From: Volvox africanus
Taxonomy: Eukaryota > Chlorophyta > Chlorophyceae > Chlamydomonadales > Volvocaceae
Length of the DNA: 64,000 nt
Direction: 5' to 3'
Assembly (NCBI GenBank): GCA_030268105.1
Contig: BSDZ01000078.1
Span: 1,302,001 to 1,366,000, forward strand
Under the pieces are notes generated by a model that did no database searches, was not told where the DNA came from, and saw nothing but the letters and a program-made list of their open reading frames with translations. Shown here piece after piece: positions 1 through 9,498 of this stretch. The position numbers and the translations under genes are program-made. The stretch's first letter is position 1. Every line of letters begins with the position of its first letter.

Positions 1-374
1 GCCTCTGCCTTGCGCCGACAGAAAGCAGGGAGTAATACACATGCGGCAGTGCCTGGATATTGACGCCTACATCTCCTGTATATGGCCAACTGTTCCGACA
101 TCTCACGCAGAGACGAGGGGATGAACAAAACCACGTGGTTAGACAGATCGATAGACGACAGGGGACGGCGAGGTGTAAACAAATTACACAACGGGTCGAA
201 GCAGAGAAGTCCCGTGCGTCCGTCAAGCGTGATGCGTCGCGCAATGACTCGCTCGATGTGTCCAAGTACACAAGGCAACAATGCCTTAACGGCTGGCCGT
301 AAGGATGACCACCGACCACGCGTTAGTTCAGAAATCCCAGGTGGTGCCCCCTCCGCAGGAACCCGGGAAAGCCC
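1..374 (-). CDS. E1 pol, N-terminal part (partial)
   Basis: The frame is open from the codon after the gag UAG to the window edge. It matches the pre-protease region of E2 pol at the protein level, including a segment reading [13 protein letters not shown]. There is no ATG near the 5' end, so expression would need readthrough of the UAG. Protease, RT and integrase lie outside the window. Confidence 0.75.
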
Positions 375-377
375 CTA
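336..377 (-). promoter_or_regulatory. Putative UAG readthrough signal of E1
   Basis: The UAG (complement of 375-377) ends gag and stays in frame with pol. A 7-nt spacer follows (368-374), then a 7-bp stem: arm CCCGGGT (complement of 361-367) pairs with ACCTGGG (complement of 336-342) with one G-U pair and an 18-nt loop. The stem, spacer and UAG recur in E2, E3 and E4. Function is inferred from this conservation. Confidence 0.65.
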
Positions 378-1610
378 TTTCGGCTGAGGTACAAACGGCG
401 GCATTAGAGGGCAATCCTTCGTGGAATGGCTCTCCGCACACCGTAGACAAACGTTGGCCAATTTTCGACGCTCGAATTCGGAACGATTGCAATTCCATTT
501 TGGCATAAATGTGTCGTCCGTACGAGTACGCTTCGCGTTGGGGTCGGAACGCTGTGCGGCTGCCGACGACGGCGCACCACCACGCTTCCTGTTCCTAGCT
601 GGGTCCGAGCTCGGACCTGCTCCTACCGTACCACGGACACCCGAGCTAGCGCCCCCGCGCGCCTTGCGTTGCCCGTTGCTGCGTCGCGTCGCGGCAGTAG
701 GCGTGGGGCGGGTCGCGCCGAGGTCCTGGTCGAGAGCTACAGCTTCCCCAAGCGGATCCTGCACTTGCACGGCATTTGCACGAGGGGCAGACTTGACTTC
801 TTCCTCGCCGGCAAGGAGTCGTATCTCCGCGCCCTTAGCAAAAGCGACCAACGCGTCATACGACTTGATCTGCGCTCCAACCAAGTCAGTGGCGCACCAT
901 TTAGCCAAAAGTTTCGTTAGGCCTCGCCTAAACCAAAAGACACGTTCAGATTCGGTGAGGTCAGCAATGGGAGTCACAAGTGCTTCAAAGCGTGACTGGT
1001 ACGCAGGTACATTTTCATCCCGACGCATGTGGTAGCTACCGGCTGCCAAAACCTTACGAGCTTCCACATCGCGTGCTTGAACCTCAGTAGCGAATCGTGC
1101 GAGCAAAGCGGCGACTAACTCGTCAAAAGTATAGCTGCCCCGGGCGTTGGTCCAATTGCGATACCAGTCCTTCGCTGCGCCCTCGAGGGTGTTACCAACG
1201 AAGAGACACCTGATACCGTCATTATCGCCACCATGAACAGCTTGGAGGTACTTTTTAGCGTCACGCACGTACGCACGAGTTGCATCGGCTATGCTATGCC
1301 CTGGTGTCTTGTCGGTCAGCGAAATATTGAGCCTAGGAACGGGAATCGACAATCTCATCACCTCAGGGATGTCATCATGCCCTCGAGCTTGAGGTAATGG
1401 CAGAACCCTTGGTCCAGCAGTGTTGTCCATATTCGTGTTCACTGCTGAGTGCGGCACAATTAAGTGAGCAGGGGTCTGAAGGAAAAGGGGCTCTTGAGTG
1501 GCTCGCGCGCCAACAGTATCAAGACCTCTATCCGGCGCTCTAGCAGCTACAACGAAATTGGGTTGGCTAGCTAGGCTAGTGTGCGGCGTATCGTCGTGTT
1601 CCGCGGACAT
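375..1610 (-). CDS. E1 Gag-like protein
   Basis: A 411-residue gag polyprotein. The central part has the retrotransposon capsid look (WYRNW, then AYQSRFEALV, then a FWFRRGL segment). A basic, Ala/Arg-rich stretch follows, and there is a zinc knuckle at the C-terminus with Cys388, Cys391, His395 and Cys400. The knuckle spacing is C-x2-C-x3-H-x4-C, one residue shorter than the usual x4. The reading frame is intact. In the family, Gag forms the particle and binds element RNA. It ends at a UAG in frame with pol. Confidence 0.9.
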   Translation of the reverse strand: MSAEHDDTPHTSLASQPNFVVAARAPDRGLDTVGARATQEPLFLQTPAHLIVPHSAVNTNMDNTAGPRVLPLPQARGHDDIPEVMRLSIPVPRLNISLTDKTPGHSIADATRAYVRDAKKYLQAVHGGDNDGIRCLFVGNTLEGAAKDWYRNWTNARGSYTFDELVAALLARFATEVQARDVEARKVLAAGSYHMRRDENVPAYQSRFEALVTPIADLTESERVFWFRRGLTKLLAKWCATDLVGAQIKSYDALVAFAKGAEIRLLAGEEEVKSAPRANAVQVQDPLGEAVALDQDLGATRPTPTAATRRSNGQRKARGGASSGVRGTVGAGPSSDPARNRKRGGAPSSAAAQRSDPNAKRTRTDDTFMPKWNCNRSEFERRKLANVCLRCAESHSTKDCPLMPPFVPQPK

Positions 1611-1913
1611 GGAGCACGAAACGATACCCTAGTTTTGCGTAATAGAAGCCGACTTCTATCGCAAAGGCAAGAGTACAAAGCGATTCGGTGAGCCTACCGA
1701 CAGTACTCTTGAGAAGATTCAGCAAACTCAGCAAGTAATTGCCCAGCTGAGTCCTGATCTCCGTAGTTTGAGCAATGAGAGTCGCCAACTGGTCCGGACG
1801 AACGCCGGTCTCAGTCGCCGCGGCAAGCAATGCCGGTGCACTGAGATTACCTGCGACTTAGAGCGTACACTTACACAACAAGTGCAGCAATCTAAACAAA
1901 AGCAATTAAACAA

Positions 1914-2009
1914 TTACAAACCGGAAGCGGCGGCGTCCAAAACGGCGCGGCCTAGGTCTTCGGCAAAAGTATCTAGCGGTCCTCGTGGTTCGTCGCTGGA
2001 ACTCGCCAT
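1914..2009 (-). CDS. E1 leader short ORF or spliced first gag exon
   Basis: A 31-codon ORF between the primer-binding site and gag. Its protein contains PLDTFAEDLGRAVLDAAA, identical to that in E2 and E4. The end, G|GTTTGTAA, can be either a stop or a splice donor. Splicing to an acceptor at 1850/1851 would continue in phase into a second open block (1698-1850, reading LATLIAQTTEIRTQL) that ends at a GTAGGC donor-like site. I could not find an in-phase junction from that block to gag in this family. Either a micropeptide or a Gag N-terminal extension is possible. Confidence 0.6.
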   Translation of the reverse strand: MASSSDEPRGPLDTFAEDLGRAVLDAAASGL

Positions 2010-2060
2010 AGCAAGAACCTACTTCCGATTAGACAAAGAGAGACAGTTTAGGCAACGAAC

Positions 2061-2074
2061 CTGTCTCGATACCA
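2061..2074 (-). other. E1 primer-binding site
   Basis: TGGTATCGAGACAG lies 3 nt inside the 5' LTR. It begins with TGG, the complement of a tRNA CCA end, and the same 12-mer TGGTATCGAGAC is present at this spot in E2-E5. The primer would be a tRNA ending GTCTCGATACCA. Confidence 0.8.
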
Positions 2075-2077
2075 AAT

Positions 2078-2901
2078 TGTTGTACCTCTCGTTCGCGTTT
2101 GCTCATAAGTATCTGCACGTCTGGAGACTTTCGACACCGATGCGCGAGCACTTGCAAGTACAGCAAGGCAAGCGAGAGCAAACAGAGACAGCGGAAGACT
2201 TCAAGACGAAGAGAGATATAACTTACAGTTTTACAGATCGGAACGATGCAATGGACGAAATCGCCGTCAGCGCCGGAAGCAAGCAATCATCACGCGGCGG
2301 TGATTAGCGAAGTTCAGGCTTAGCTCGGGCTAAGTAGAATAGCATATAGCAATAGTAATATAGAACACACGAGTGTTCTCCGGTATCGAATGTCTAGTCT
2401 TGCTTAGCCGTCCTCGCATCTGTTATACTCACAGTATCGCAATGCCGTACGATTCACATTAGGAGGCCGATCCTAGATGTGACAATCCTACTGCGTATAG
2501 GCGATGTCTACGCATAACAACGTATAAGCCTTTCCAGCATTTGCATGATGCAAGGGTCCGGATAACGATATCCGGTTGCAGGGCATGCGTCGCGACGAGT
2601 GCGGCGCTCTCAACGTGTGCTGTAATGAAGTAATATGATATCAGATAATATTACTTATCGTTTTGTAGCACGAGCATAATGCGCACTTCAATGCTTTGGG
2701 CTTTCATGCATGCTAGGCGGATTTGCCATGATGCGAAGTCGCGATGGATAATGACAACATGCCAGATGCATATATAAATGTATGCGAATACATTTATATC
2801 ATGCAGATTCATTCATATGTAATGCGTTCATCACAAAAGCACTTCGCCTCGTAGGATCGCGTCGACCTACGCGTCGGCGGGAAATGAACCGTAGCACAAC
2901 A
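2078..2901 (-). repeat. E1 5' LTR (family A, 824 bp)
   Basis: Boundaries were set by comparison with the two E2 LTRs. The LTR starts TGTTGTGCTACGG and ends GGTACAACA, giving TG..CA ends. It contains several short hairpins, among them near-palindrome CCGGATAACGATATCCGG, AACACACGAGTGTT, and an 11-bp stem around GGAGGCCGATCC. Confidence 0.9.
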
Positions 2902-3101
2902 GCGTTAGGTTTGCATTAGAACATACGCAAGCCCCCGATTTTCGAAGACCACGAAACGTAATAAAAATTACAGGGAACTTTTATAATCATTATAAATATT
3001 GTTTTCATTTAAACGAACTTGAAAACGACGCAATATAACAGACGTTCTGTCAAGGTTTCTATTTCTTTGTGTTAGGCTCGCGTTAGGCTAACGCAACCTC
3101 T
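2902..3101. other. 200-bp spacer between E1 and E4
   Basis: AT-rich sequence without a coding signal. It contains GCGTTAGGCTAACGC, a short inverted repeat. This is probably a sliver of the pre-insertion sequence. Confidence 0.6.
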
Positions 3102-3567
3102 TGTTGTATCCTTCCTTCTTACCGATGTGCAGTACAGGTCTCACTGGATTACGATCTCAAGTGTGAGTACCTTGGTAATACTGCTCTAAATATCGTGTCA
3201 TTCGTGATATTATTGGATGCAACGCATGCAATATGCAAAGGTCCGAATATCGATATTCGGTTGCCGACCCAACCATCGCGATCATCGCATTCTTGCATAC
3301 GCGTATGGTTTATGACACAGATGAGGTAATACTATTCAAAGTATTATTACGTGATATAATATGCCAATGGATAGATCGCGCATTAATTATCAGCCTCGAG
3401 TCAAACATGTTGACCGACAGCGTGATGTCGTGAATGATGATGCGACATGCCTGATTAGCTAGATATATTCGAGTATATCATGCTAATATGATTGTATTAT
3501 GCTTCATGATATCTGAATGCATTGCGGCCTTCATAAATGTAAATGGTGATTGAACCCACGTACAACA
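3102..3567 (-). repeat. E4 3' LTR with internal deletion
   Basis: Matches the family B LTRs at 21181-21993 and 23262-24075 at both ends, but joins the PBS-proximal end (TGTTGTATCCTTCCTTCTT) directly to the ACCGATGTGCAG region, losing about 350 bp. It keeps the 18-bp palindrome CCGAATATCGATATTCGG. The polypurine tract GGGAGGGGGGATAG adjoins it on the minus strand. Confidence 0.85.
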
Positions 3568-3626
3568 ACTATCCCCCCTCCCGTATGCAGCGTCCTCGCT
3601 GCATCGAACAGCATCGACTGCAAGGA

Positions 3627-3824
3627 TCATTGGGTTTGCGTGGCGCGTAGACGAGCTTCCTCCAACAGGGGCTTCATTTCCGGCGAGAAGTTACGCATCG
3701 GCTCCCACGAATTATGCTCGCTAGGATAGCCAGTCCACTTGACCAGATATTCATGCACCTTCCGCTTTCGTCGTTGTCGACCAATGCGACGAACCCGATA
3801 ATCCAGTATGCGTTCCACATCATA
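3627..3824 (-). pseudogene. E4 pol C-terminus: chromodomain, split by E2
   Basis: Encodes the end of a chromodomain-bearing integrase (VHEYLVKWTGYPSEHNSWEP, followed by a MKPLLEEARLRA tail) and a stop. The rest of this domain lies beyond the E2 insertion, ending at 18473. The aromatic residues of the methyl-lysine cage region (Y, W, W) are present. The family uses this domain to steer integration to chromatin. Here it is a fragment. Confidence 0.85.
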
Positions 3825-4648
3825 TGTTGTGCTACGGTTAGTTTCCCGCCGATGCGTAGGTCGATGTGATCCTACAAGGCGAAGTGCTATTGTGATGAAC
3901 ACATTGCATATGAATGAATCTGCATGATATAAATGTATTCGTGCACATTTATATATGCATTTGGCATGTTGTCATTACCCATCGCGACATCGCATCATGG
4001 CAAATCCGCCTAGCATGCATGAAAGCCCAAAGCATTGAAGTGCGCATTATGCTCGTGCTACAAAACGATAAGTAATATTATCTGATATCATATTACTTCA
4101 TTACAGCACACGTTGAGAGCGCCGCACTCGTCGCGACACATGCCCTGCAACCGGATATCGTTATCCGGACCCTTGCATCATGCAAATGCCGGAAAGGCTT
4201 ATACGTTGTTATGCGTAGACATCGCCTATACGCAGTAGGATTGTCACATCTAGGATCGGCCTCCTAATGTGAATCGTACGGCATTGCGATACTGTGAGTA
4301 TAACAGATGCGAGGACGGCTAAGCAAGACTAGACATTCGATACCGGAGAACACTCGTGTGTTCTATATTACTATTGCTATATGCTATTCTACTTAGCCCG
4401 AGCTAAGCCTGAACTTCGCTAATCACCGCCGCGTGATGATTGCTTGCTTCCGGCGCTGACGGCGATTTCGTCCATTGCATCGTTCCGATCTGTAAAACTG
4501 TAAGTTATATCTCTCTTCGTCTTGAAGTCTTCCGCTGTCTCTGTTTGCTCTCGCTTGCCTTGCTGTACTTGCAAGTGCTCGCGCATCGGTGTCGAAAGTC
4601 TCCAGACGTGCAGATACTTATGAGCAAACGCAAACGAGAGGTACAACA
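3825..4648 (+). repeat. E2 5' LTR (family A, 824 bp)
   Basis: TGTTGTGCTACGG at the start and GAGGTACAACA at the end, with 8-bp terminal inverted repeat character. It is the inverted counterpart of the E1 LTR 923 bp away. Confidence 0.95.
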
Positions 4649-4651
4649 AAT

Positions 4652-4665
4652 TGGTATCGAGACAG
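4652..4665 (+). other. E2 primer-binding site
   Basis: TGGTATCGAGACAG, 3 nt after the LTR. Same sequence and spacing as E1. Confidence 0.85.
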
Positions 4666-4715
4666 GTTCGTTGCCTAACTGTCTCTCTTTGTCTAATCGG
4701 AAGTAGGTTCTTTCT

Positions 4716-4811
4716 ATGGCGAGTTCCAGCGACGAACCACGAAGACCGCTAGATACTTTTGCCGAAGACCTAGGCCGCGCCGTTTTGGACGCCGCCGCTT
4801 CCGGTTTGTAA
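4716..4811 (+). CDS. E2 leader short ORF or spliced first gag exon
   Basis: 31 codons, with PLDTFAEDLGRAVLDAAA in the middle. Compared with E4, about eleven codon differences in this core are synonymous and one changes a residue, which argues for selection on the protein. Possible donor G|GTTTGT at 4803/4804 and acceptor at 4874/4875 join in phase 1 to a second open block. That block is interrupted by E3 at 4932, resumes at 12104, and ends at GTCG|GTAGGC at 12203. The link from there to gag is unresolved. Confidence 0.65.
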   Translation: MASSSDEPRRPLDTFAEDLGRAVLDAAASGL

Positions 4812-4932
4812 TTGTTTAATTGCTTTTGCTTAGATTGCTGCACTTGTTGTGTAAGTGTATGCTCTGAGTCGCAGGTAATCTCAGTGCACCGGCATTGCTT
4901 GCCGCGGCGACTGAGACCGGCTTTCGTCCGGA

Positions 4933-5355
4933 TGTTGTATATGGTACCCACGAAGGGTGGTATCAAAAGATACCGGTTGTTGTGCCAGAGCCCGATTAAG
5001 TAGAGCCGCCGACTAGGTCGTACTTGAGAGACCATAAGGCCTCGAACCGGGCGTGACCTTCAGAAGTCACCACTACAACCGGAGATTCAGTGAACCAGGA
5101 ACCAGATGTTCCACCATTTACCATTCAGGCGGTAAATGGCCCATTCCATACAGGTTATGGAGTAACCGACAGGTTCGGATGTTTCAGGAAGTCGGTTAGT
5201 ATTGGTCGTCGACAGCCGAGACCAAATCCACAAATCGAATGCCAGATGGAAACATGAAACAGTTAATATGATAATTAAATATATTATATTATAAAATAAT
5301 AAACAGATAATTATTATATCTTAATGAATTACCGAAATGCATTAAGGATACAACA
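4933..5355 (-). repeat. E3 3' LTR (family C, 423 bp)
   Basis: Plus-strand ends TGTTGTAT..ATACAACA form an 8-bp terminal inverted repeat. Internal hairpins include GGTATC-AAAA-GATACC and a 9-bp stem CCATTTACC/GGTAAATGG. Confidence 0.95.
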
Positions 5356-5369
5356 ATTGTTCCCCCTCT
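5356..5369 (-). other. E3 polypurine tract
   Basis: AGAGGGGGAACAAT on the minus strand directly before the 3' LTR, the expected plus-strand DNA priming site. Confidence 0.75.
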
Positions 5370-5424
5370 AGATGCAGCGTCCCGATGCATAAGAAGAGAG
5401 CAGACAGGTTGAAGTAGGACAGCG

Positions 5425-8400
5425 TCAGAGAGGTCCGTCCTTAGACTGTGTCCGCAGCCTAGCTTCATCAAGCAGGGGTTTCATGTCAGGGGTGAAGTTA
5501 CGTGCCGGTTCCCAGCTATTGTGCTCAGATGAATACCCAGACCATTTAACCAGGTACTCATGCACATTGCGCTTACGCCTGCCCTTGCCAACACGTCGTG
5601 CACGGTAATCTAGGATACGTTCGACAGCATACAGGGTCTGCTTACCCGATAACCAGGTAGAGGGATTAGCTTCCGTAACAGGAGGGATGCTATCGTTAGC
5701 CTCAGGTAGAGTACCCCGATATGGACGTACGAGAGATACATGAAATGTGGGATGAATGCGTAGGTCAGATGGGAGTTGTAACTCTACAGCCACCGACCCT
5801 ACCATGCGTACGACAGGATAAGGCCCCACAAAGCGCGGTAATAACTTGCGAGACCCATCAGCCAGGGAACGAAGGTTCTTCGTGCTCAACATAACCAGCT
5901 GGCCCTTAGTGAACATGACGTCCTTTTTGGACTTGTTATAATAGTCCATAGCCCGTTGCTGTGCAGCTTCCAGGCAAGCTTTAGCGTCAGTTAGTCGGGA
6001 CACGAAAGACTTAGCAAACGTTTTTGCAGCTGGAACATTTACGTCCAACTCCCGCCAAACAGGCAAAGCAGGGTTAAAACCGTAATTCAGGAAAAACGGA
6101 CTATTACCAACGGACCGGTTAGTAGCATTATTAATGGCAAACTCAGCAGCGGTTAGGTAGGTATCCCATGCAGTAGGGGTGCGTCCTGCAAAGTTACGGA
6201 GCATATCACCCAGGACACGGTTAACACGCTCTGTTTGCCCATCAGATTGGGGGTGGTAGGCGGTGGACAGGTTCACCCGCATTCCTACCAGAGTCCCCAG
6301 GGCGCCCCAAAACTTACTTGCAAATTGAGTGCCGCGGTCAGATACCACGGACTTGGGGACCCCATGCAAACGTACCACATTGTCGAAAAATAGACGGGCC
6401 GTTTGCTCAGCTGTGCAGGATGATGTCGTGGGGGCCAGGTGGACCATCTTGGTGAAACGGTCGACCAGGACCAGCACGGCATCGTATCCTCCCTCAGTTT
6501 TGGGCAGCGCAACAATAAAGTCCATAGAGACGCTTTCCCACGGAGCGTCAGGAATAGGAAGAGGTTGGAGATGCCCATGTGCTTTACCAGACTGGGCCTT
6601 ATTGCGCTGGCACAGGTCACAACAGAGGACATAATTTTCGGTGTCCTTAGCCATGCGGGGCCACCAGAATTGACGCCGCAAAAGCTCTAGTAACCGCGTG
6701 CAGCCAGGATGCCCAGCAAGAGGGCCGTCATGAAAACGTGAGAGAAGTTCACGACGTAATGAATCGTCGTTAGGTACAACAATCTGACGGTGGGATCCTT
6801 CCGATCGGATCCATAAGCCATGCTCCTGTGCCAAGTGCCCCGTGTTGTTGTGAATTGTGAACCACGGGTCGGCTGCATAAGCCTGTTTCAAGCGCTTGGT
6901 AAAATCGGAGGGCACGAAGTTAGGTTTTGCCTGAGACCTACTCCGTGTGCTTACCGCCAGAATGGCTGCATGCAGTGAGGGGTGCCTACTGAGAGCATCA
7001 GCTATGTTAAGTGAGCCGCCCAGGTACTCCCAATCAAAGTTAAACCGTGCCAGGTATTCCATCCAGCGGGCCTGGCGTCGGTTAAGGGAGGGCACACCTT
7101 GCAGAAACGTAAGGGGTTTGTGATCAGTCTTGAGGGCAAAAGGCCGGCCCTCAAGGTAACATCGCCATTCCTTCAAGGCATGTAGGACCGCCAGAAATTC
7201 CTGTTCCCCAGTGGTATAACGGGTTTCAGCCCCCGAAAACTTCTTACTCGTATATGCAATGGGGCGTCCCTGCTGCAACAGAACTGCCCCCGTCCCATGT
7301 ATAGATGCATCAGTTATGACCTCTACACGGAACGGCAATGAGTAGTCAGGGAAGTGCAGGATAATATCATCAGAGATAGCACGCTTCAAAGCATCAAAAG
7401 CTTCTTGGCATGCGGGGGTCCAGGCCTCAGGTGAAGAGAAGGCTCCCTTACGTGTGAGGTTTGTTAGCGGTGCAGCAATGACTGAGTAGCGCTCTATGAA
7501 CTTACGAAAGTAGTTGGTCAGGCCCAAAAACTTACGCAGTTCCTGAAGGTTGGAGGGCACTGGCCAATCCCGAACAACAGCAGTTTTCCGGGGGTCCATC
7601 TGTATGCCACCCTGAGACACTATATGCCCCAGATACTCCACCTGTGGTTGTGCCCAGTGGCACTTAGAACGCTTAGCATACAGCTGCTCACGCCGCAGAA
7701 CCTCAAAGACCAGGCGGAGGTGTTGTATGTGCTCCTCACGGGTCTTTGAAAACACCAGGATATCGTCCAGATAACAGATGACGAATTTGTCGATGTATGG
7801 CCTGAAGATGCGGTCCATGACGGCTTGGAACGTTGCAGGGGCGTTCGTCAGTCCGAAACTAAGGACAGTATATTCAAAATGGCCAAACGGCGTACGGAAA
7901 GCCGTTTTAGGGATGTCAGATTCTGCTATACGAATCTGATTATACCCCTGCTGGAGGTCAATAGAGCTAAAGAATGCAGAATCTTTTAGCTTATCCAGCA
8001 GATCATCGACACGTGGGAGGGGGTAACGGTTCTTAACTGTTGCGGCATTTAACCCCCTATAGTCAATGCACATTCTCAGAGTCCCATCCTTCTTTCCCAC
8101 AAACAGAATAGGGGCGGAGTATGGGGATGTGCTTGGCCGTATCATACCTTTTTTCAGCAGCTCAGTAACCTGTCGTTTGACCTCGTCCAGCTCCAAGGGG
8201 CTTAGCCGATACATGGGGCGGGAAACGGGTACTGCACCAGGCACCAAAGGTATGGTGTGATCCACAGGCCGCATTGGAGGCTTACCAGGGACCTCCTGGA
8301 ATATATCTGCATATTCCTGTAACAGGGCCTCAAGCTCAGGGTCAGTGGCATCAGCTGGGATAGAAGTTGCATTCAGGTGCAACTTGGGCCGTACTAGTAA

Positions 8401-9495
8401 AGCATGGGCCCCCTTGCGAATCATGCGAACTGCTGCTTTTCTGCCAACAACTTCAGGTTCAGTATGCTGACAGATAGCAGTGGTTGCATAATTAAAGCAA
8501 GGCGCAGGTGTCATCTGATCTGGTGGCTGTCCGGCAGTAGTAAAGGGTACCTTGCAGACTAGATTCCCCTTGCGCAGGCGCAAAGATTTAGCCTCATAGT
8601 CAAGGACAGCCCCATACTGTGCTAGCGTGGAAGAACCCAAGATATACGTGGCAGCGTCAGTTAGCTCAGGCAACACGTATGGGCGGACATTTAACCTTAA
8701 AGGACCTGCAGATAGACGAAGATTAACCTGCCCCAAGATAGCCTGCTTACCCCCATCAGCAAGGGTAACTTCTGACCAGGAGCATGGGCTAGGTTTCAGG
8801 CCAAGCTGCGTAACCACTGAAGCCGAAATGAAATCATCACTGGCTCCAGAGTCGGCTAGGGCGGTGAACGTACGACCTGCCGTACTTACGGTGATCAGAG
8901 GTACGCCAGCACCTATCAGGGCAGCAGCTTTAGGCAAGCAGAGAACTGAAATACAGGGTTCAGTCTCAGGCAAGCCCTCCTGAACCGATTTAGGAGCAGC
9001 AAACCAGACGTCAACAGAGTATGGGCTTCCAGGGAGTTGAACAACCTCACCTGCCGTATCAAGGCTATGGAAAAGAGCCGTCCCTGGATTAAACCTTAAG
9101 ACCCGTTGCATTCCCGACAGAAAAGAAGGGTTGCGTCGGGACACATACTCAGGCAGCAAGATGCATGCTGAGGTATCAGGGTGTTGACGTTTGCATGCCC
9201 TAAAGAGAGCTAATTGCTTCTGTAGCTCGCAGAGTGAAGAGGGAGTGAACAAGATAGTATGCCCACCCAAGTTAGCGGAGGATAGGGGGCGACCTTGAGG
9301 CTCAAACAGATTACAAAAGCCATCAAAGCCGGCACGGACAGTTCGTGCATCAAAAGAAAAACGTCTCCCTATCACCTGCTCCACTTGGTTTAAAACAGAG
9401 GGCAAAAGAGCCCGTACTGCACGGCACTTTGCTACCATCTGGCCCACAGCAAAGACCCCAGGTGGTGATCCCTCTATACCAGCCTGGGCAAGTTC
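5425..9495 (-). CDS. E3 Pol: protease, RT, RNase H, integrase, chromodomain
   Basis: The frame is open from the codon after the gag UAG to the stop. The first ATG is 16 codons in (complement of 9447), and positions below count from it (1340 residues). Protease D199-S-G. RT about 400-600 with YLDD at 559-562. RNase H region begins near the ITDAS motif (711). Integrase zinc finger His906, His913, Cys943, Cys946. Catalytic D976, D1037 and E1073, giving D,D-35-E. A chromodomain follows near 1270-1325 with VHEYLVKWSGY. All key residues are present. Expression as Gag-Pol by UAG readthrough is inferred. Confidence 0.92.
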   Translation of the reverse strand, partial: ELAQAGIEGSPPGVFAVGQMVAKCRAVRALLPSVLNQVEQVIGRRFSFDARTVRAGFDGFCNLFEPQGRPLSSANLGGHTILFTPSSLCELQKQLALFRACKRQHPDTSACILLPEYVSRRNPSFLSGMQRVLRFNPGTALFHSLDTAGEVVQLPGSPYSVDVWFAAPKSVQEGLPETEPCISVLCLPKAAALIGAGVPLITVSTAGRTFTALADSGASDDFISASVVTQLGLKPSPCSWSEVTLADGGKQAILGQVNLRLSAGPLRLNVRPYVLPELTDAATYILGSSTLAQYGAVLDYEAKSLRLRKGNLVCKVPFTTAGQPPDQMTPAPCFNYATTAICQHTEPEVVGRKAAVRMIRKGAHALLVRPKLHLNATSIPADATDPELEALLQEYADIFQEVPGKPPMRPVDHTIPLVPGAVPVSRPMYRLSPLELDEVKRQVTELLKKGMIRPSTSPYSAPILFVGKKDGTLRMCIDYRGLNAATVKNRYPLPRVDDLLDKLKDSAFFSSIDLQQGYNQIRIAESDIPKTAFRTPFGHFEYTVLSFGLTNAPATFQAVMDRIFRPYIDKFVICYLDDILVFSKTREEHIQHLRLVFEVLRREQLYAKRSKCHWAQPQVEYLGHIVSQGGIQMDPRKTAVVRDWPVPSNLQELRKFLGLTNYFRKFIERYSVIAAPLTNLTRKGAFSSPEAWTPACQEAFDALKRAISDDIILHFPDYSLPFRVEVITDASIHGTGAVLLQQGRPIAYTSKKFSGAETRYTTGEQEFLAVLHALKEWRCYLEGRPFALKTDHKPLTFLQGVPSLNRRQARWMEYLARFNFDWEYLGGSLNIADALSRHPSLHAAILAVSTRSRSQAKPNFVPSDFTKRLKQAYAADPWFTIHNNTGHLAQEHGLWIRSEGSHRQIVVPNDDSLRRELLSRFHDGPLAGHPGCTRLLELLRRQFWWPRMAKDTENYVLCCDLCQRNKAQSGKAHGHLQPLPIPDAPWESVSMDFIVALPKTEGGYDAVLVLVDRFTKMVHLAPTTSSCTAEQTARLFFDNVVRLHGVPKSVVSDRGTQFASKFWGALGTLVGMRVNLSTAYHPQSDGQTERVNRVLGDMLRNFAGRTPTAWDTYLTAAEFAINNATNRSVGNSPFFLNYGFNPALPVWRELDVNVPAAKTFAKSFVSRLTDAKACLEAAQQRAMDYYNKSKKDVMFTKGQLVMLSTKNLRSLADGSRKLLPRFVGPYPVVRMVGSVAVELQLPSDLRIHPTFHVSLVRPYRGTLPEANDSIPPVTEANPSTWLSGKQTLYAVERILDYRARRVGKGRRKRNVHEYLVKWSGYSSEHNSWEPARNFTPDMKPLLDEARLRTQSKDGPL

Positions 9496-9498
9496 CTA
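9457..9498 (-). promoter_or_regulatory. Putative UAG readthrough signal of E3
   Basis: UAG (complement of 9496-9498), 7-nt spacer GAACTTG, then a 6-bp perfect stem: CCCAGG (complement of 9483-9488) with CCTGGG (complement of 9457-9462) and a 20-nt loop. The fourth pair is A-U here, G-U in E1/E2 and G-C in E4. Confidence 0.7.

Larger units (their letters stand above)
1..2901 (-). mobile_element. Ty3/gypsy LTR element E1, family A, cut by window edge
   Basis: Read on the minus strand this shows, in order, an LTR (2901 down to 2078), a primer-binding site, a leader with a short ORF, gag, a UAG, and the start of pol, which runs off the left edge. Gag and LTR closely match element E2 further right, and both LTRs are 824 bp, so the two are one family. 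The 3' LTR is outside the window, so a target-site duplication cannot be tested. Flanking bases to the right are GCGTT. Confidence 0.9.

Noticed and set aside
421..1035. 204-codon open frame opposite E1 gag (and its mirror at 12866-13480)
   Set aside because: It is the antisense shadow of gag. It recurs only because gag itself recurs.
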